Of a DNA stretch of 64,000 nucleotides, positions 20,869 through 31,506 are shown in pieces (the stretch's first letter is position 1; each line of letters opens with the position of its first letter). Made by a program: the position numbers and the translations under genes. The notes under the pieces are model-generated. The model ran no database searches and was not told where the DNA came from. It saw only the letters and a list, made by a program, of their open reading frames with translations. Origin of the DNA: Diplonema papillatum (taxonomy: Eukaryota; Euglenozoa; Diplonemea; Diplonemida; Diplonemidae); NCBI GenBank assembly GCA_030068145.1, contig JAPJBO010000184.1, positions 62,001-126,000 of the forward strand, written 5' to 3'.

Positions 20869-21465
20869 TTACGCGTTGGTGCAGTTCTGCACGGTGCGCA
20901 TGAGGCCCAGCTGGTCGGCGTCGATTCCGGTGTCACAGGCAAAGCGGGCAAGCTGTACGAAGGTGGTCTCGGGCAGGATCTTGTCGCGGGAAAGGATCCA
21001 AAGGGCTTGCGTGAGCCCGCCAAGGCTGCACGACCACACCAGAGCGGCCGAATACCTGCCCTCCGCATCGTACAGCACCTTGATCACGTTGTACGGCGCC
21101 GCAACAGGCCCGCCGAAAGTCACCTCGAGAGCTGCCACGGTGGGGTCCGCCTGCGTCGCCTTCCCGGTGGCTTCGTTCATCCCGCCCGTGCTGTTGTACC
21201 CTTTGTTCACGACGTTGACGTAACCCCCCGCGTTCAGGCTGTACTCCGCCGTCACGCAGATGGGGAAGTTCCGCTCGAACTCCTCGAAGAACTGCTTGCT
21301 GACGCCGACTTGGTACCACTTGCCAAAATACTCGGTGGTGTTGAACCCTGTGACCGCGGAAGCCGCCTCGCACTGGCCCGCCGCGGGCTTGCTCGGGTTC
21401 GTGCAGTACGCGCCTTGGACAGCGGCGAGCAGGCAGGACAGCGCAACAAAGCGGGCGGACATCAT
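20869..21465 (-). CDS. Secreted lipocalin (apolipoprotein D-like), copy 1
   Basis: 198 residues. A signal peptide is clear (MMSARFVALSCLLAAVQGAY, cleavage near residue 19). The lipocalin GxW motif is present at FGKWYQVG near residues 48-55, and there are paired Cys residues (residues 21, 33, ~71, ~146, ~173, ~194) suited to disulfides. Beta-strand patterning follows (VTAEYSLNAGGYVNVVN, AALEVTFGG, YNVIKVLYDAEGRY). This fits the ApoD/Blc-type lipocalins, which bind small hydrophobic ligands outside the cell or in the endomembrane system; the ligand is unknown. The two adjacent Met codons make the exact start ambiguous by one residue. A second copy lies 1.8 kb away with nearly identical coding sequence. 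Confidence 0.88.
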   Translation of the reverse strand: MMSARFVALSCLLAAVQGAYCTNPSKPAAGQCEAASAVTGFNTTEYFGKWYQVGVSKQFFEEFERNFPICVTAEYSLNAGGYVNVVNKGYNSTGGMNEATGKATQADPTVAALEVTFGGPVAAPYNVIKVLYDAEGRYSAALVWSCSLGGLTQALWILSRDKILPETTFVQLARFACDTGIDADQLGLMRTVQNCTNA

Positions 21466-22691
21466 TTTATTGTTTGCCTTTATTTGTTCGTCGGTCTCTT
21501 TGCAAAAAGGCTGGGTTCATGACGCTTTGTGTAGTGAAGAGACGGCGTTTGAAGGTCTCAAAATACCGCCAACCGGGGCGGTTTTGCATGGGGATGGTAT
21601 GGCGTGTCGTTTGTGTTGCAACTATCCTACAGATATGTGTGCACATTCCACATAGCACGTAGGTACTCTCTCCCTGCTACTGTACCCCAGGATGATGGTA
21701 CAAGGCGCTTATTGGAGAGAGATCGGGTCGACCCCTAGGCAGGCTGTCCCACGAAGGTGGGGCAGTTGTGCTGCGAATTCCTCAGAAGACACCGCATGCC
21801 TCGATCGTCACCCGTAGACTCTAAAATTCCGGATTCTCAAAGCGAACTACTACTCTAAAAACTGGGCTTTTCGGAACCTTCGAACGCTGTCCCGAATTTC
21901 TCGGGGGGTTCGGCTTTCGGTCGCGCCGAGGTTTTTGCGAGTGTTAACGCAAGAAAAGCAGGAACGGCGTTGCAGAGAGCGCGCTTCGGCAAGTCAGGTG
22001 TGCCGTGAAGGTCCGTCAATTTGAGTGGAAGGTGCAGCTCCGAGGAAGGGAAGAGCTGCTGCGAAAAAAAGAGAGGTTCGCCTCGGACGGAGAGTGTGTG
22101 GGATCCAGCAGGCCGACGCGGGCACAGCTTGGCAACCCCACGCCCGCCCTGTCCCCTTGGCTGCGTCAGACAGGGCAGAAAGAGAAGTGTTCGATTCTCC
22201 GTTTGCTCAGCCGAGCGTTCAGGAACCGAACTGCGCAGCAAAACAATGGGAGCGGGAAACAAGTACACGCGGAGATCCCAGTTGGACTTTTGCGAAAGAC
22301 CCGGGGGGTTTGAATGCCGGTACATGGATTGTTTTGGACCACAGCATCTGGATTCAGGTTGGACCGTTTCGGACCGTGGCAATAATAAATTTAGGTGCCA
22401 GACGGCAACCCGTTCCAACACAACGTGAACCCAAAACACGGTTTTTTGAGGCGAACTTCGTGCGACTCGCTTTCCTTACCTCATGTGCACCCCGGGTCGA
22501 GATACCGCCAAGAGGTATTGATTCGAAAACACAGCTGCTTGACCCGGAACCGAAGATTTGTTGTTGTTGTTGTTGTTGTTGCAGGTAGAGCGCAGTCGGC
22601 CAGAAGTCTCAAAGGCGAAATGCTAGCAGGTCATGTTGGCGCAAGCTCAACGATGGCCACGGAAGTGCGGTGAGGGAAGTAGGCAAGAACT
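21466..22691. other. Spacer between the lipocalin genes
   Basis: Not a duplicate of the spacer after copy 2 except for ~80 bp next to the start codons. It holds one ~55-bp motif (21807-21861), a block shared with 13.27 kb (CTTCGGCAAGTCAGGTGTG) and a GTT-type trinucleotide run at 22559-22582. No gene recognised. Confidence 0.5.
21807..21861 (+). repeat. Recurrent ~55-bp motif, copy d
   Basis: Reads GTCACCCGTAGACTCTAAAA, then TTCCGGATTCTCAAAGCGAA and CTACTCTAAAAA. Oriented opposite to the flanking lipocalin genes, so this copy does not sit as a 5' leader of either. Confidence 0.8.
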
Positions 22692-23288
22692 TTACGCGTT
22701 GGTGCAGTTCTGCACGGTGCGCATGAGGCCCAGCTGGTCGGCGTCGATTCCGGTGTCACAGGCAAAGCGGGCGAGCTGTACGAAGGTGGTCTCGGGCAGG
22801 ATCTTATCGCGGGAAAGGATCCAAAGGGCCTGCGTGAGCCCGCCAAGGCTGCACGACCACACCAGAGCGGCCGAATACCTGCCCTCCGCATCGTAGAGCA
22901 CCTTGATCACGTTGTACGGCGCCGCAACAGGCCCGCCGAAAGTCACCTCGAGAGCTGCCACGGTGGGGTCCGCCTGCGTCGCCTTCCCGGTGGCTTCGTT
23001 CATCCCGCCCGTGCTGTTGTACCCTTTGTTCACGACGTTGACGTAACCCCCCGCGTTCAGGCTGTACTCCGCCGTCACGCAGATGGGGAAGTTCCGCTCG
23101 AATCCCTCGAAGAACTGCTTGCTGACGCCGACTTGGTACCACTTGCCAAAATACTCGGTGGTGTTGAACCCTGTGACCGCGGAAGCCGCCTCGCACTGGC
23201 CCGCCGCGGGCTTGCTCGGGTTCGTGCAGTACGCGCCTTGGACAGCGGCGAGCAGGCAGGACAGCGCAACAAAGCGGGCGGACATCAT
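22692..23288 (-). CDS. Secreted lipocalin (apolipoprotein D-like), copy 2
   Basis: 198 residues, identical to copy 1 except for one visible replacement (Glu to Gly in the FFEEFERNF segment) and a few silent changes. It has the same signal peptide, GKWY motif and Cys pattern. High coding identity contrasts with the unrelated downstream flank and largely diverged upstream flank. That points to recent duplication of little more than the coding unit, or to gene conversion. Confidence 0.88.
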   Translation of the reverse strand: MMSARFVALSCLLAAVQGAYCTNPSKPAAGQCEAASAVTGFNTTEYFGKWYQVGVSKQFFEGFERNFPICVTAEYSLNAGGYVNVVNKGYNSTGGMNEATGKATQADPTVAALEVTFGGPVAAPYNVIKVLYDAEGRYSAALVWSCSLGGLTQALWILSRDKILPETTFVQLARFACDTGIDADQLGLMRTVQNCTNA

Positions 23289-23775
23289 TTTATTGCTTGA
23301 CTTTCTTTGGTTAGCGGTTTCTTTGCGTGAAAACTGGGGAGTCGTGACGCTTTGTGTTGCAAACGAGACGCTGTTCGAGAGTCAACATGGACCTCCGCGC
23401 AACCTTCACCTTGCGCCGTTTCTGAGGGAGTGCAGTGCATATAAGTCGACCTTTGAGTGCGTGGGCCCCGTCACACTGGGTCCAGACTGCTTAGCCCTTC
23501 GGTCGGTGGTTCGCGTTCCCCCTCCTTCTCTTAGTCCTGGTTTTGAATCTCGCTGGTTCGTCCGGGCTGGTTGCTTCGCGCTTTCTTCTTCGTTTTGCAT
23601 CACCTCGTCTCCACTCCCCTGCTGCGCGGGCTTCTTCCGTTTGTGTCGCCTGCGACGCGGGCTGCTTCGCCGCTCGTCTGCGTGTGGACTGCTCTGTACC
23701 CGTTCCCTTCACCGCGCCTGCCGCTTCTCGAACCGACCGCGCCTGCTTTCCCTTTCGATGCATTTCGACGCTGTG

Positions 23776-23870
23776 ACCGGAGCACGGTGCAACGACTCCG
23801 TGTTGTCTGACGGAGCACGGTGCAACAACTCCGTGTTGTCTGACGGAGCACGGTGCAACAACTCCGATGG
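23776..23870. repeat. 33-bp tandem repeat, about 3 copies
   Basis: Unit CGGAGCACGGTGCAACAACT plus CCGTGTTGTCTGA, three copies with the last one partial. GTGCAACAA and TTGTCTGA flank a GGAG/CTCC pair, so each unit can fold into a short hairpin. Confidence 0.9.
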
Positions 23871-23874
23871 ACAC

Positions 23875-26800
23875 GCGCATTCATGAACTGAACGTTTGCT
23901 TGAGACCCCGAGAAGGAAGTCTGGCCAACCAAGGCGCCACTCTCAATCCAGCCAGCGGCAGCTACCACTCGGTGCAGCTCGGTTGTCGCTGTGTTCTCAG
24001 CATGAATCGGGACTGGGGCAGTGTGCTGACCCTTTGCTCGGCTTTGCGCGCACGGCATCTTTTCACCGTGCGCGGTGCGTGCGTCTGAAGCGAAGTGTTG
24101 CCTACTTGTCGCTGTGACCGGTCCTGTGACTCCTCTCCGAAGCGTGGCAGCACATCCAAAAAGACACAAGGTTTTGACCCTGCATGATACATAGCCCTGT
24201 CGGACTTCCGTTTACTTGTCAGAGGTCGTCATTGTGCAGAACAGCGCCGGCGGCCGTGCGCAGACCTTTCGGGCTGCACGACGGGTTGGCGCTCTGCACG
24301 ATCCCGGCCAAGAGCGCCAACACCGACACGGAGGCCATGCGCCCCAGCCACTACCCCAGCTCCTCCTACCTATCATGCGCTGGCTGCAATCGGCTGTTCT
24401 CCTGCGAAGCGGACTCACCCCCCTTCCGTTTGGTCTTAGTAGTGCCGTCGACCCCGTGGGACGAGCTGGCGCTTGGTTGTGCCTTGTGGCCTGTCTGACC
24501 TATCTGGGGATCTAAACCGGAGTTGCCAACGTCCTCGCGGTGGTTCCCGTCCGCGTGCGTAAGCAGGGCTCATGGCAACACGTGCACAGTGCGCTGTTCA
24601 GGGTAGTTGAAGGCCTGTCAGTAGTCCCGAGGGACGATAGTACTAATGCAATCCCTTACTAGACTTGTCAGTGGCCAGGCATCCGGTGATTTGCTGAGGT
24701 GCTTCTTCTCTCCTTCTTTGGTCATGCTATTCCCCTATGCCCGCATTGACAGGGCCGTTCGAGATCCGATGGTTGGTGGTTTTGACTCAGTACCGACTCA
24801 CACGAGCGTGGAGACAAATGAAAACAGGTCCGTTTTGTGTTCTTGCAAGGCTGCGGGATGTTCCCCGTGTCGCCCTGCTTCGTGCTTTCTTCTTCGGTGC
24901 TCTGCGTGCAGGCGCACCAGAAGAAAAAAGTCAGCCTTTCGGAAGAGCAGAAAAAAAAAAAAAAGCGAGTCCATCGAAAAATAAAAAAAAGAGGAGAAAA
25001 CTGGAACAAGTATTGAAGAAAAAAAGAAAATCAGTTTTTCAAAATAATACTCTCCTCCTCGCCCGTCTCGCTGCTCCGTACTCGCTGCTCTCGTCCTTGC
25101 TGCTGCGTGATGTCAGATCGATGGTGCGTAACAAACGTAGAAAGGTCATGCAGAGATTCTCGTGTGTATGCCACGAGGGGTAAAATTACGGTGTTCTTCT
25201 CGAGAGCGACGGGGTAATAACCTTTGTACAAGTGTTAGTTCTCGTCGGAGTAGTATTATAGGTAAAAAAAAAAAAAAGGAGAAGACTTCCTCTTCGCCTC
25301 ATCATCTCCGCATATCCTATTTTTTGGGGTGGGTGGGCGGGCGGTGTGGGGCACGAAGAAAATTAGAAGACACGAGGGAATTGGCTGCCGCGGGTAGGTA
25401 GGGGGGAAACCGTTGACGGCAGAATTCTTGCAAAAGCCACCGCAGATGCCGGACGTTCTTGGGTGGTGACCACCCTTGGGCCTTTTGAGCTGAACGTCCA
25501 CTCCCCCCCCGAACTGGAATAGAGGGTGGAAAGAGATCCTGGGAAGGCACACCAAACTCGCCTGCTTTACTTCGGGTTTTCTTTTTAGTGGTTCCTTCTT
25601 TTATTCGTTTTGTTGTTTTTTTTACGTGTTTTTCGTGTGAAGACTGTTCGTTTGTGAACTTGATCGGATCGGACCTCTGATTCGCCGTGCGTGATGCTCA
25701 TCGAGCGACCCGTATTGCGAGCACGAAATGGTCGCAGCAGCAGGTTCGCTCGTGCCCATCGACGAAGTCGAAGCCAGCCGGATCAAGAGGGCAAGTAGCT
25801 CGTTTTGTTGACTTTTTTCACTGTTTTACCCGCATTGGCCCCCTCCCCGCTCGCGACCGTTTCCTGAACAATCCTTCACTAAATCCGCGGTTAAATAACC
25901 TGGCCTCAGTGGTGCAAGCACCACGCGCTCTTCAAACCCAAGAAACATTTTCCCCCCGGGATTTCCAAAGACGAAATAACGTTGAAGTATGGGCTAAAGA
26001 TAAAGGTTGCACTTTTTGATACATACAAGCAAGCTTGTTACCAGAGAAAAAAAGACGCCTTCCAAACGGCGCGGGGGCAAAATGCGGGCGTATCGTTGGC
26101 ATCACTTTGTTTTTTTTTTTTGTTTTCTTCCAAAAACCCGTTGTTTCTTTTGTTTTTTTCCTTTCACTTTTGCCCGGGATGTTTTCACTATGCTAAACAA
26201 GGTACCACTGACTCTGGGAAAATCTTCTCGGACCCATATAATACAGGTACATCCGCTTGCGGTGTCGTCACTGCCGGGAAGGGCCCACGTAGAACCAGAA
26301 CGTTTGCTAAAGGTTCACGCCGTTGCAAGCGGTTTCCGAACACGAATTTGTATGCAACGTCCGCATGGCCGGACGCAACGCAATGCTTCGTTGTTGTTGT
26401 TCTTTACTTCCGAAGACGGGGTCCGGTCCGGAAGAATATGGAGGATTTTCACAGAGAACGGTGTTGATGTGCAGGGTGCCCACCTTAGAAGGGGCAGGGA
26501 CCTGGGCTACGCCGTGGGAAAGTGCAACGGCCGTTGCTGTACTGCACAAGGGGCCAGGTAAGAAGGGCGGGGCGGCATTTTCTTTGTGTTTTCCCTCCGG
26601 AAAGGTACTGGAGAAGAAGAAAAAAAACGAGGAGAAAGGAAAGTGTGGAACAAAAAGAGGAGCGGCATGGGGGGGCTATCAGCGCTCTTGTTAAGGATCA
26701 GCCACTTTGGCCGGATGGCCGGATAAACCAGACCCCCCCTCCCCCCCCTCTACAGTGCAGTTGCCTTGGAGGCTGGGTGGTCAAATTCTCTAAGGTGAAA

Positions 26801-27599
26801 TGGTCAAAATTCCCTGCCAAAAGTGGGCCCACAAAAATTTTCCAAAGTGTGGTATTTGGGGTATTTGGGGCAAAAAAAAATTTTTTTTTTATGACCGCCC
26901 ACCATGGTGACCACCTTAGAGTGTGACAGGTAGCGTCTCCCCCCTCCACAGTGAAAATAGCCTGAGGGGGGGGGGGGGGGCGGTCAGCCGGCTGATGGAT
27001 GGATGGATGGTTCTTAACAAGATGCCTGGGGGCTATGCGGAGAATGAGGGCGCGAAGGAGGCAGAAGCCCGCGCGAGCAACACCGGAAGAAATGTGTGGT
27101 TTTGTGAAAGGAAACGTCCGATTTCGAATTGGCGCCTGGTCACGCAAAAACAGTTCTTCCATGGTGTGGCTTAAGCAAGCAAGTAGACCAACTTCCAAGC
27201 ATCGCCGGAGTCTACGGAACCTTGCAGAAGAACTTGAAATGCTGCGTTTTGGTGTTGCTACCGCGGGACAAAAAAAAAAAGAAAAAGGAACAGACCTCTT
27301 AGAGAAGGACGTGTTGTGTGGGCTTTCAGAGAAAAAGAGGAAGTACCAAAAAAGTATATATAATAACCGGTGAGGTGCGCGGCGGAGTCGACGAAAACGG
27401 ATGGCTCACCATCCCCCCCCATTCCGGGGATGGGTGGGGGAAAGAGGGGAGAGCCCAGGGAAGAGAAAGCCGTGGGGCATCGATCTTTCGTTCTATCGAC
27501 GGACGCCCTTTATGTTGACTCCCCTCCGACTCTTCCCCCACCCCAGCCCCCCAACTCAGCACCTCGAACCCTCGTTTTTAGATGTTCATGTCGCACCTT
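23875..27599. other. Long spacer with transposon scraps
   Basis: No host gene could be supported over 3.7 kb. Recognisable pieces: a MITE right end at 24151-24186 (GTTTTGACCCTGCATG), a LINE-like scrap at 24577-24610, and a C-run-rich imperfect inverted repeat around 26730-26990 (CTCTAAGGTG / CACCTTAGAG). There is also a short open segment at 25727-25800 (starts MVAAAGSLVPIDEVEASRIK) that could be an isolated exon but has no convincing partner. Confidence 0.4.
24577..24610 (+). repeat. LINE reverse-transcriptase scrap
   Basis: 34 bp match the start of the LINE frame at 16247-16280 with about six differences, mostly C/T at third codon positions (SALFRVVEGLS here, SALLRVVEGLT there). A further shared ACTAATGCAA follows at ~24643. 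The pattern suggests two LINE copies that diverged while coding. Confidence 0.5.
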
Positions 27600-30500
27600 C
27601 TACAGAGGGGGCGGCGTGGAGCCCTGCGCGAAGCGAACGCCGAACTGCTGGTTGCTGGCGCCCGGGTTGGCGAGCGACGCTGCCACTCTCCAGCCGTTCT
27701 GCGTGGGATTTGGTCGTGTTTTTTGAGTGAAGGTTCGCTTGAAACTCCGGGGTTTTAAAGTCTCCGGGTGACCTTCGTCGTTATGGGAACATGCTTTGTA
27801 CTCTGAGTGCCGTAAGAGTGGTGGTTTACACGAGGTAAGAGGATCGGTGGGTACCTTAGTTGTTGGACTGAACATTTTTTAGACTGTTTCGATTTCAAGA
27901 TGCCGGTATCTTTGAGTCTCAACAGTATTGAAGGGCGAGTAAACAAAGTTGCAGTGGTCGTTGACAGTTGGGTGGGCTTTGTTTTTCGCTCATTTACTGG
28001 TGCGTTTGACAGGTCTTAGCGCATGAAAAGGTTACGGATTGCATAACTTCTCTTCAGATTTTTAGAAAACTACGGGCCAACGAGTGAAAGTTAGCGTGCG
28101 AACCTTCGGGGTGAAGATTGGCTCGTATGTAACCGTGTCCTGGAGAGGCGTTGTCTGAATAAACACACTGTCCTATGTCCCCAGGGCAGGTGTGTGGATG
28201 TGCAAATGACTCACCACTACCCGTGCAACAAGGCCCGTCGTAAGGGTAAAACTGTAGAAAACCCTTCAGACGGGAAGCTCGATAAGCGAAAACCGTACAC
28301 CGCGAGAGTAGGAGAACGTAGAAAGGGAAACTAGAGTTTTCGTTGACCGCACTACCCTGAGCCCAAATCCTGGACGTGGTTTCAGGTGGCAAATTGGCAA
28401 ACGATCATGATCAGAAGGTCCTACTTGGACGGTTCAGTTTCCTCACACATTGCATGTGGCTAAAAACAAAAGGTAAACGAGATACCGGTGCGGTCCAGAT
28501 GGCGGCGAAGGCGCTGGACAAGGTGGAGAGGTTCTCGTACGCGAACTTCGCCTTGATGTCGAGTCTCGAGCACACGTTGACCTCAGTCGCGATGCTGCCG
28601 TCGGTCTTGCCCTTGGCGATGTCGTGGTTGACCTTGAAGTAGGTGGACATGCCGTGGCCGGAGACGATCTGCTTCGGCGGGAGGACACCGGCCTCGATCT
28701 GGTTGCCGTTCCTCGTCACAAGACGCGTTGCCATCACACCACCCGCGACGGGGAGCGTGCTGAGGAGACCAGCCTCCCACTGCTTCAACTTGCCCTCGGC
28801 GACCGAGTACTCAACCATACCACCGTAGCCGAGGTTCTCGTTGATCTCGCCCTGCGCCCAAACGTTCAGCCCCTCGGTGCCCGACGGACCCTGCTTCAGC
28901 ATCGCCTCGGTCGTGACCAGGGGCAGCATCGCCTTCCAGAAGATCTGCAGTATTGGGGGATGAGCTATAATGTGGTGTGGTCCGCATGCTTGAATGGAAC
29001 CCGGCAAGAACCAGTCACAAGCCCGGTAAGAACTCTGCACAAACCCAGGCACAAACCCGGCAAGAACCAGACACAACCCGGTAAGAACTCTGCACAAACT
29101 CAGGCACAAACCCGGCAAGAACCAGGCACACACAAACCTGGCAAGAACCAGACACAACCCGGTAAGAACTCTGCACAAACTCAGACACAAACCCGGCAAG
29201 AACCAGGCACACACAAACCTGGCAAGAACCAGACACAACCCGGTAAGAACTCTGCACAAACTCAGACACAAACCCGGCAAGAACCAGGCACACACAAACC
29301 TGGCAAGAACCAGACACAACCCGGTAAGAACTCTGCACAAACTCAGACACAAACCCGGCAAGAACCAGGCACACACAAACCTGGCAAGAACCAGACACAA
29401 CCCGGTAAGAACTCTGCACAAACTCAGACACAAACCCGGCAAGAACCAGGCACACACAAACCTGGCAAGAACCAGACACAACCCGGTAAGAACTCTGCAC
29501 AAACTCAGACACAAACCCGGCAAGAACCAGGCACACACAAACCTGGCAAGAACCAGACACAACCCGGTAAGAACTCTGCACAAACTCAGACACAAACCCG
29601 GCAAGAACCAGGCACACACAAACCTGGCAAGAACCAGACACAACCCGGTAAGAACTCTGCACAAACTCAGACACAAACCCGGCAAGAACCAGGCACACAC
29701 AAACCTGGCAAGAACCAGACACAACCCGGTAAGAACTCTGCACAAACTCAGACACAAACCCGGCAAGAACCAGGCACACACAAACCTGGCAAGAACCAGA
29801 CACAACCCGGTAAGAACTCTGCACAAACTCAGACACAAACCCGGCAAGAACCAGGCACACACAAACCTGGCAAGAACCAGACACAACCCGGTAAGAACTC
29901 TGCACAAACTCAGACACAAACCCGGCAAGAACCAGGCACACACAAACCTGGCAAGAACCAGACACAACCCGGTAAGAACTCTGCACAAACTCAGACACAA
30001 ACCCGGCAAGAACCAGGCACACACAAACCTGGCAAGAACCAGACACAACCCGGTAAGAACTCTGCACAAACTCAGACACAAACCCGGCAAGAACCAGGCA
30101 CACACAAACCTGGCAAGAACCAGACACAACCCGGTAAGAACTCTGCACAAACTCAGACACAAACCCGGCAAGAACCAGGCACACACAAACCTGGCAAGAA
30201 CCAGACACAACCCGGTAAGAACTCTGCACAAACTCAGGCACAAACCCGGCAAAAACTAAGCACAAACCCGGCAAGAACCAGGCACAAACCCGATAATGAC
30301 TCAGCAAGAACCCGGCACAAACCCGGCAACACTTGCAATCTGATCAGACCAAACCAAAGTTAAGAGCTCAGGAGGGAAAGGAGTGCCTGCATTGCTGAAT
30401 AGGGAGAGAGAGAGAAAGAGGGAGTGACGAAGTAGAGTGCAGGGACCATCTCTCCGATTTGTTTTTTGTTTGTGCGATTTAACCTACATGTGTTCTGGTT

Positions 30501-31328
30501 CAACCACTACCAACGTGTTGTTCAGCTGTAGCAAATACTGTCTCCCGGGAAGCAGAAAAGGTTGTCGCAAGATACATGTGAGAAGAGAAGCAGACCTTGG
30601 TGGTGACCTTGTCGGTCTTCGGGAGGAACGTGGCCTTGTCGAGCCCGGTACTGACGGCAACCTTCATACGCTGGGTGCCGTTCTGGAGCGGGAGGGCGTA
30701 CGACACTTCGGACGTGTGGCCGAGCGAGTCGTCGGTGGTCCCTCGGTACTTGATGCCGCGCTCCATGTCGTCGTAGCCAAAGACAGCGGAGATGGTAGAT
30801 CCCTTCGAGTTCTGCGTGTGGTTTCTTGGTTTGCTTCTCGTCGCAAGGTTTTTGGCGTTGTTTGAGGTTTCAAGGACTTTCGACGCTGGGAGTCGGTTGG
30901 TGAAAGGGATGTAGTTATTCGCACACTTTGACTCTGGCTAGCTTGGGTAGCCAAGTTGTGATTGATGAGACCGACACCAAGATCCTTGGTATACATGCAA
31001 TGGGTTGATTGCAATCTATGAGTGGGCAGGCAAAATTGCAGCTATTTACCCCGTGTGTATGGCAGAACTCTGTGTATGTGCCATAGTAGTAATGTGTTGC
31101 GAAGAAGATCAAATGCATTACCTTGTTGGCAGCCGGGTCGATCCACATCTCGGTCGTGGTGCCACGCTTGAGGAACGACTCGATTCTCCAGGCATCCTTG
31201 TTGAACCACTTCGTGTCGATGTCAGTCATCGCCTTTCCGAAGCCGACGGCGCTGGCGCCAACGCCGGGGAAGAGTTCACCCGTGGGGGTCCACAGGCGGA
31301 AGGCGGGCGCGGTGCTGGCGGACTTCAT
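27600..31328 (-). CDS. Beta-barrel-like membrane protein, paralog A (4 exons)
   Basis: Exons on the minus strand: 31122-31328 (207 nt), 30596-30811 (216), 28486-28944 (459) and 27600-27698 (99 with stop), giving 326 residues. All introns are GT-AG and phase 0: donors AAG|GTAATG, AAG|GTCTGC and CCG|GTATCT; acceptors ACGCAG|, CTGCAG| and ACGCAG|. The protein has no hydrophobic helix. It shows alternating-residue strands and ends NQQFGVRFAQG plus STPPPL, a plausible C-terminal beta-signal, so I infer a mitochondrial (or plastid) outer-membrane porin/VDAC-like barrel. I do not recognise the family by sequence with certainty. The start chosen (MKSASTAPAFRLW) matches paralog B. The frame stays open upstream through an 18S rRNA-like fragment to 31610. 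Intron 2 holds the 81-bp minisatellite; intron 3 holds a ~55-bp motif. Confidence 0.75.
27721..27774 (-). repeat. Recurrent ~55-bp motif, copy e (in intron 3 of paralog A)
   Basis: On the minus strand: GGTCACCCGGAGACTTTAAA, CCCCGGAGTTTCAAGCGAAC, then CACTCAAAAAA. It ends about 22 bp upstream of the exon-4 splice acceptor, so its A-rich tail falls in the branch/pyrimidine region of that intron. Confidence 0.8.
29018..30340. repeat. 81-bp minisatellite, about 15 copies, in intron 2 of paralog A
   Basis: Near-identical 81-bp units made of three related ~27-bp sub-units around CCCGGCAAGAACCAG / CCCGGTAAGAACTCTG / CCTGGCAAGAACCAG. Because 81 is divisible by 3 and stops are absent, long frames run through it on both strands (a spurious Leu/Cys-rich frame on minus and a Gln/Thr/Lys-rich frame on plus). 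The array is flanked by good splice sites of the surrounding gene, so I treat it as intronic. Confidence 0.93.
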
Positions 31329-31403
31329 CGTGTCGAAAGAAAGTTCTTTTGGTTCCGGGGGTGGCGGTTGTAAAGAAATGACCTGAGAGCGTGATTGAAC
31401 ACT

Positions 31404-31506
31404 GAGATTGTCCGTTTCCGGGAATCGAACTCTATTTCCCCGTGACCCGTTATAGCCTCGGTAGTCGGCTACGCTACCGGCAAAGGCTGATAGGGCAGAA
31501 CTCATG
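31404..31506 (-). rRNA. Fragment of 18S rRNA (5' domain), pseudogene
   Basis: On the minus strand about 100 bases follow conserved small-subunit rRNA order. They read TTCTGCCCTATCAGC, then GGTAGCGTAG, GACTACCGAGGCTATAACGG, GTCACGGGGAAATAG and AGTTCGATTCCCGG. This is the region around position 300-400 of 18S. It has scattered substitutions, and nothing rRNA-like flanks it. It lies in sense orientation 76 bp upstream of the start codon of paralog A. Confidence 0.8.

Noticed and set aside
28411-30363. Very long open frames on both strands (613 and 579 residues) with Leu/Cys-rich or Gln/Thr-rich repeats
   Set aside because: They arise from the 81-bp stop-free minisatellite and run into true exon 3 only by chance of phase; splice sites around the array and the matching exon plan of paralog B show it is intronic.
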